Shown: positions 61,737 through 64,000 of the stretch, in pieces
Numbering within the stretch: position 1 is the first letter of the stretch
How the letters are laid out: each line of letters opens with the position of its first letter
Assembly: GCF_910591885.1 (NCBI RefSeq)
Contig: NC_063285.1
Location: forward strand, 8,589,395 to 8,653,394
Reading direction: 5' to 3'
Length of the DNA stretch: 64,000 nt
Origin: Bombus terrestris
Lineage: Eukaryota > Arthropoda > Insecta > Hymenoptera > Apidae
The notes under the pieces: generated by a model
Database searches by the model: none
What the model was told of the DNA's origin: nothing
What the model saw: only the letters and a program-made list of their open reading frames with translations
Translations under genes and position numbers: made by a program

Positions 61737-61944
61737 GAAGGTGAGGCGATACCCTTCGTCGCCACAGCGTCCAAGCTGGCCGCCGTGGAGGATGCGGCTC
61801 CCAAGGGGCCCGAGGCTTCGATTCGATCGAAAGTCTCGCCTACAGCAAGGGCTGCCCTACAGGCTCTTCGGTCACCAAGGAACAGAATATCAGGTCCTCT
61901 TACTCCTCCTCCACCGATAACCAAGGATGTCGAAACCATCACTG
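61737..61944 (+). CDS. candidate coding exon, unrecognised plus-strand gene
   Basis: A strikingly GC-rich stretch with an open frame of 69 codons, acceptor GTGAAG and donor ACTG|GTGAGT, leaving phase 1. The peptide contains PFVATASKLAAVEDAAPKGP, ARAALQALRSPRNRISGPL and TPPPPITKDVETITG, an Ala/Pro-rich, probably disordered region typical of signalling or regulatory proteins. No domain is recognised. An alternative acceptor 4 bases downstream would keep the frame with a different entry phase. The next exon lies outside or was not found. Confidence 0.6.
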
Positions 61945-64000
61945 GTGAGTGAGCAAAAATTGTAAAGACCAACCTCTACTATTCTCCTCGCAATTCCAAC
62001 CAATTGCATTTTTCTCAAAATTTTCTTTACACGTCGTCTAGTAAGCTAATCCTTCTAACTTCTTCAAAAGACTCAAGTTGTTTGGTCTGTTTGATTTGTT
62101 TTAAAGGATGTACGTACACTTTTGTGACCGACTGTACATACTTATCTTCGCTATCTCCATCTTTTTTTGTCTTTTGGTTTTCCCTCATTTTTTATAACTT
62201 TAACAATTCTTTATCGGAAGATCTTTTATCAATAAACATTGAATTCGCTTAGTGGTGTTTTTACGTCCTTTTATCGACGCTCACATATTGACCATCTTAA
62301 GAAACTATTGTTTCAACGATATCTTCTTTTCTTTTACACAATCATTATCAATAATGCGCTATGATCAACGCGAATAGCTGTTGTAGTAAGTAGATAATGT
62401 TGCTGTTTGCTAGAATGAATCATGCCTAGAATCATGCCTTTTTTCAAGTTTCTTGTTAGTTGAAAAAATTGATAAAATGTGGGATAAAACTAAAATTAGG
62501 TAACCAACTTCTTTTTATTATTATTAAATGAATTGAAACTTGTTACTAACATACACACACACCTTTCTCAATTCATTTAAACTGCTATGTACCCTGCAAG
62601 ATGAACCGCTATTTTTTGGGGGCATTTTCCATAATAAGCCAGGAACATGTTTAAAACAAAAGGTAGTCTTTAGTCCAATTTGGATATCAAGAATTTCTAA
62701 AAAAAATTTTTTCATTGAAAAGTTAAGGTCACCTGGACTTTGTTTAGTGGCATCATATGTTTTGAGTAGTAGTTGACATTAAGACGAATTGAATGGCCTG
62801 CTATACTATGACCTTGAGATGATCTTGAATTCAGAATACCACCTATAATTACTAGAGAATTGCAGAATTTATGCAAATTTATATTCTTATGAGCAAATAC
62901 ATATTGTTTTGCATGGGACGTGCATTCTATGCATCCTTCCATCTCTAAGTCCCATAATTGTTGCACATTGATAAAATCTGAAACGAATCTGGAAATGTAT
63001 ATAGAAGTTACAAAACATTTACTGCAAGCATACACTCGTTAATAGTAGAGAGTTAGTATACAGCAGTGGTCTTAAACATACACATAGTTATTGCTAAAGA
63101 TGATGGCATTAAATATCGTGACTTATTAATATGAAGAATGCTGTCGTCTATTAATATACAAATACATATATGCTTGTAGTAGATATATTGTAACATCTAT
63201 ATAATATATATTCTCAGATTCAAGTTTCAAATTTTAAATATTACAATTTGGGAATAATCGTGTCCAATTATAGTGTTAATAAAATTTCAAGATGTTTTTG
63301 TATAACATACAAACATATTCGTAAAAGTATACATGCAACAAGTTTCTGCAGGTATTTAAATACTTTTGTGAGCTACTGTACTTACATATATATTAACGCT
63401 CATAAATACTTGGACGCTATAGTTAATATAGTACATTAGTACATCAATAACACGTGAATATTAGTAAAATATATAAATTAATGAAAAACTAATGATATGC
63501 GAGCAATACTTGCCATTTTTTTCGGAAGTCAACAAATATTTCAATTTAATTATTTCTTTAAAAATTTATATTAAAATTTACACAATTCATCGACTGATCT
63601 ACTGATTTTAAATATTAATTTTAATCAGGAAATAAATTTAAATATTAATTAATCAGGATATAAATTTAAAAAATATTCTTTTATGAATATTAATCAGGAT
63701 AACACCTGATATGTGTTCTATATAAAAATAATAGCTGGTACTATGATATTATGCTCCCTCGAATCTATCGGTATTCAACAATTGTTGTATGACAACTTCT
63801 TGTTCACGTATTTTCAACAGAGATCCAAAATAACAGCCATCTTAAATATTTTTTGGAAAAATGTCATCGAGCAAAAATCAATTTTTATTTGAACGAAAGC
63901 CGGTTATCGACAAATCTCAATAAAACAATTAAATGAACAAAAAATATTAATTTTTAATTTTTCTGATTAGGAATAATTATTATGAATGATAGAATTTCTT
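61945..64000. other. right-edge non-coding stretch
   Basis: AT-rich, presumably intron after the exon ending at 61944. Minus-strand frames at 62524-63035 have no recognised domain. Short direct repeats of an AATATTAAT...AATCAGGATA unit occur at about 63605-63710. Confidence 0.4.

Noticed and set aside
61700..61972. 90-codon minus-strand frame
   Set aside because: Shadow of the GC-rich plus-strand exon at 61737-61944, which has a proper donor and more natural composition.
62524..63035. Two adjacent minus-strand frames that might be transposase pieces
   Set aside because: No motif could be matched to a family; kept only as a note.
1..64000. tRNA, rRNA, CRISPR and known microRNAs
   Set aside because: A visual scan for tRNA B-box words, rRNA landmarks, regular spacers and familiar insect microRNA seeds found nothing convincing; a covariance-model search would be needed to exclude them.

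Overview
The window looks like nuclear DNA from an insect, most likely a bee or other hymenopteran. It is very AT-rich. Coding sequence comes as short, GC-richer exons separated by long introns, with GT/AG splice sites. The repeats are typical eukaryotic transposons: TTAA-flanked piggyBac-type elements, TA-flanked mariner-type palindromes, Jockey-like non-LTR ends and solo LTRs. There are no operons, Shine-Dalgarno sites or prokaryotic gene packing. The hymenopteran placement is inferred from composition and transposon termini, not proven.

The best-supported gene is a BTB/zinc-finger transcription factor on the minus strand (35793-42220). Six coding exons join in frame to about 455 residues: an N-terminal BTB domain split over two exons, a Ser/Pro-rich linker, a poly-glycine tract, and two C2H2 fingers of the tramtrack type. 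At the far left, also on the minus strand, three more exons (5525-5703, 477-696, 123-316) encode an AT-hook-like basic segment, a BEN domain and a C-terminal tail with a nearby AATAAA. The first of these needs a codon interrupted after base 1. The last shared BTB exon ends in that phase, and the zinc-finger exon starts in it. I therefore propose that one locus makes two proteins, BTB-zinc finger and BTB-AT hook-BEN, by alternative 3' exons across an intron of about 33 kb. The main alternative is a separate BEN gene.

Right of the BTB gene, a short AT-rich spacer (43.73-43.86 kb) separates divergent candidate exons on the two strands. Farther right on the plus strand, two isolated GC-rich candidate exons (46836-47015 and 61737-61944) have good donor sites and could belong to one plus-strand gene that leaves the window. 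I do not recognise its product.

The rest (5.7-35.8 kb, 47-61.7 kb and the right edge) is repeat-laden non-coding DNA. It holds five piggyBac-type non-autonomous elements or remnants, one nested in another, and a degraded piggyBac transposase. There is a 1.8-kb TA-flanked element carrying a solo LTR, a second related solo LTR with 4-bp target duplications, two Jockey-like reverse transcriptase tails and several MITEs. Tandem repeats include a 96-97-bp satellite, an array of about 105-139 bp, a 16-18-bp minisatellite and an imperfect foldback of nearly 1 kb. No tRNA, rRNA, CRISPR or known microRNA was recognised by eye.
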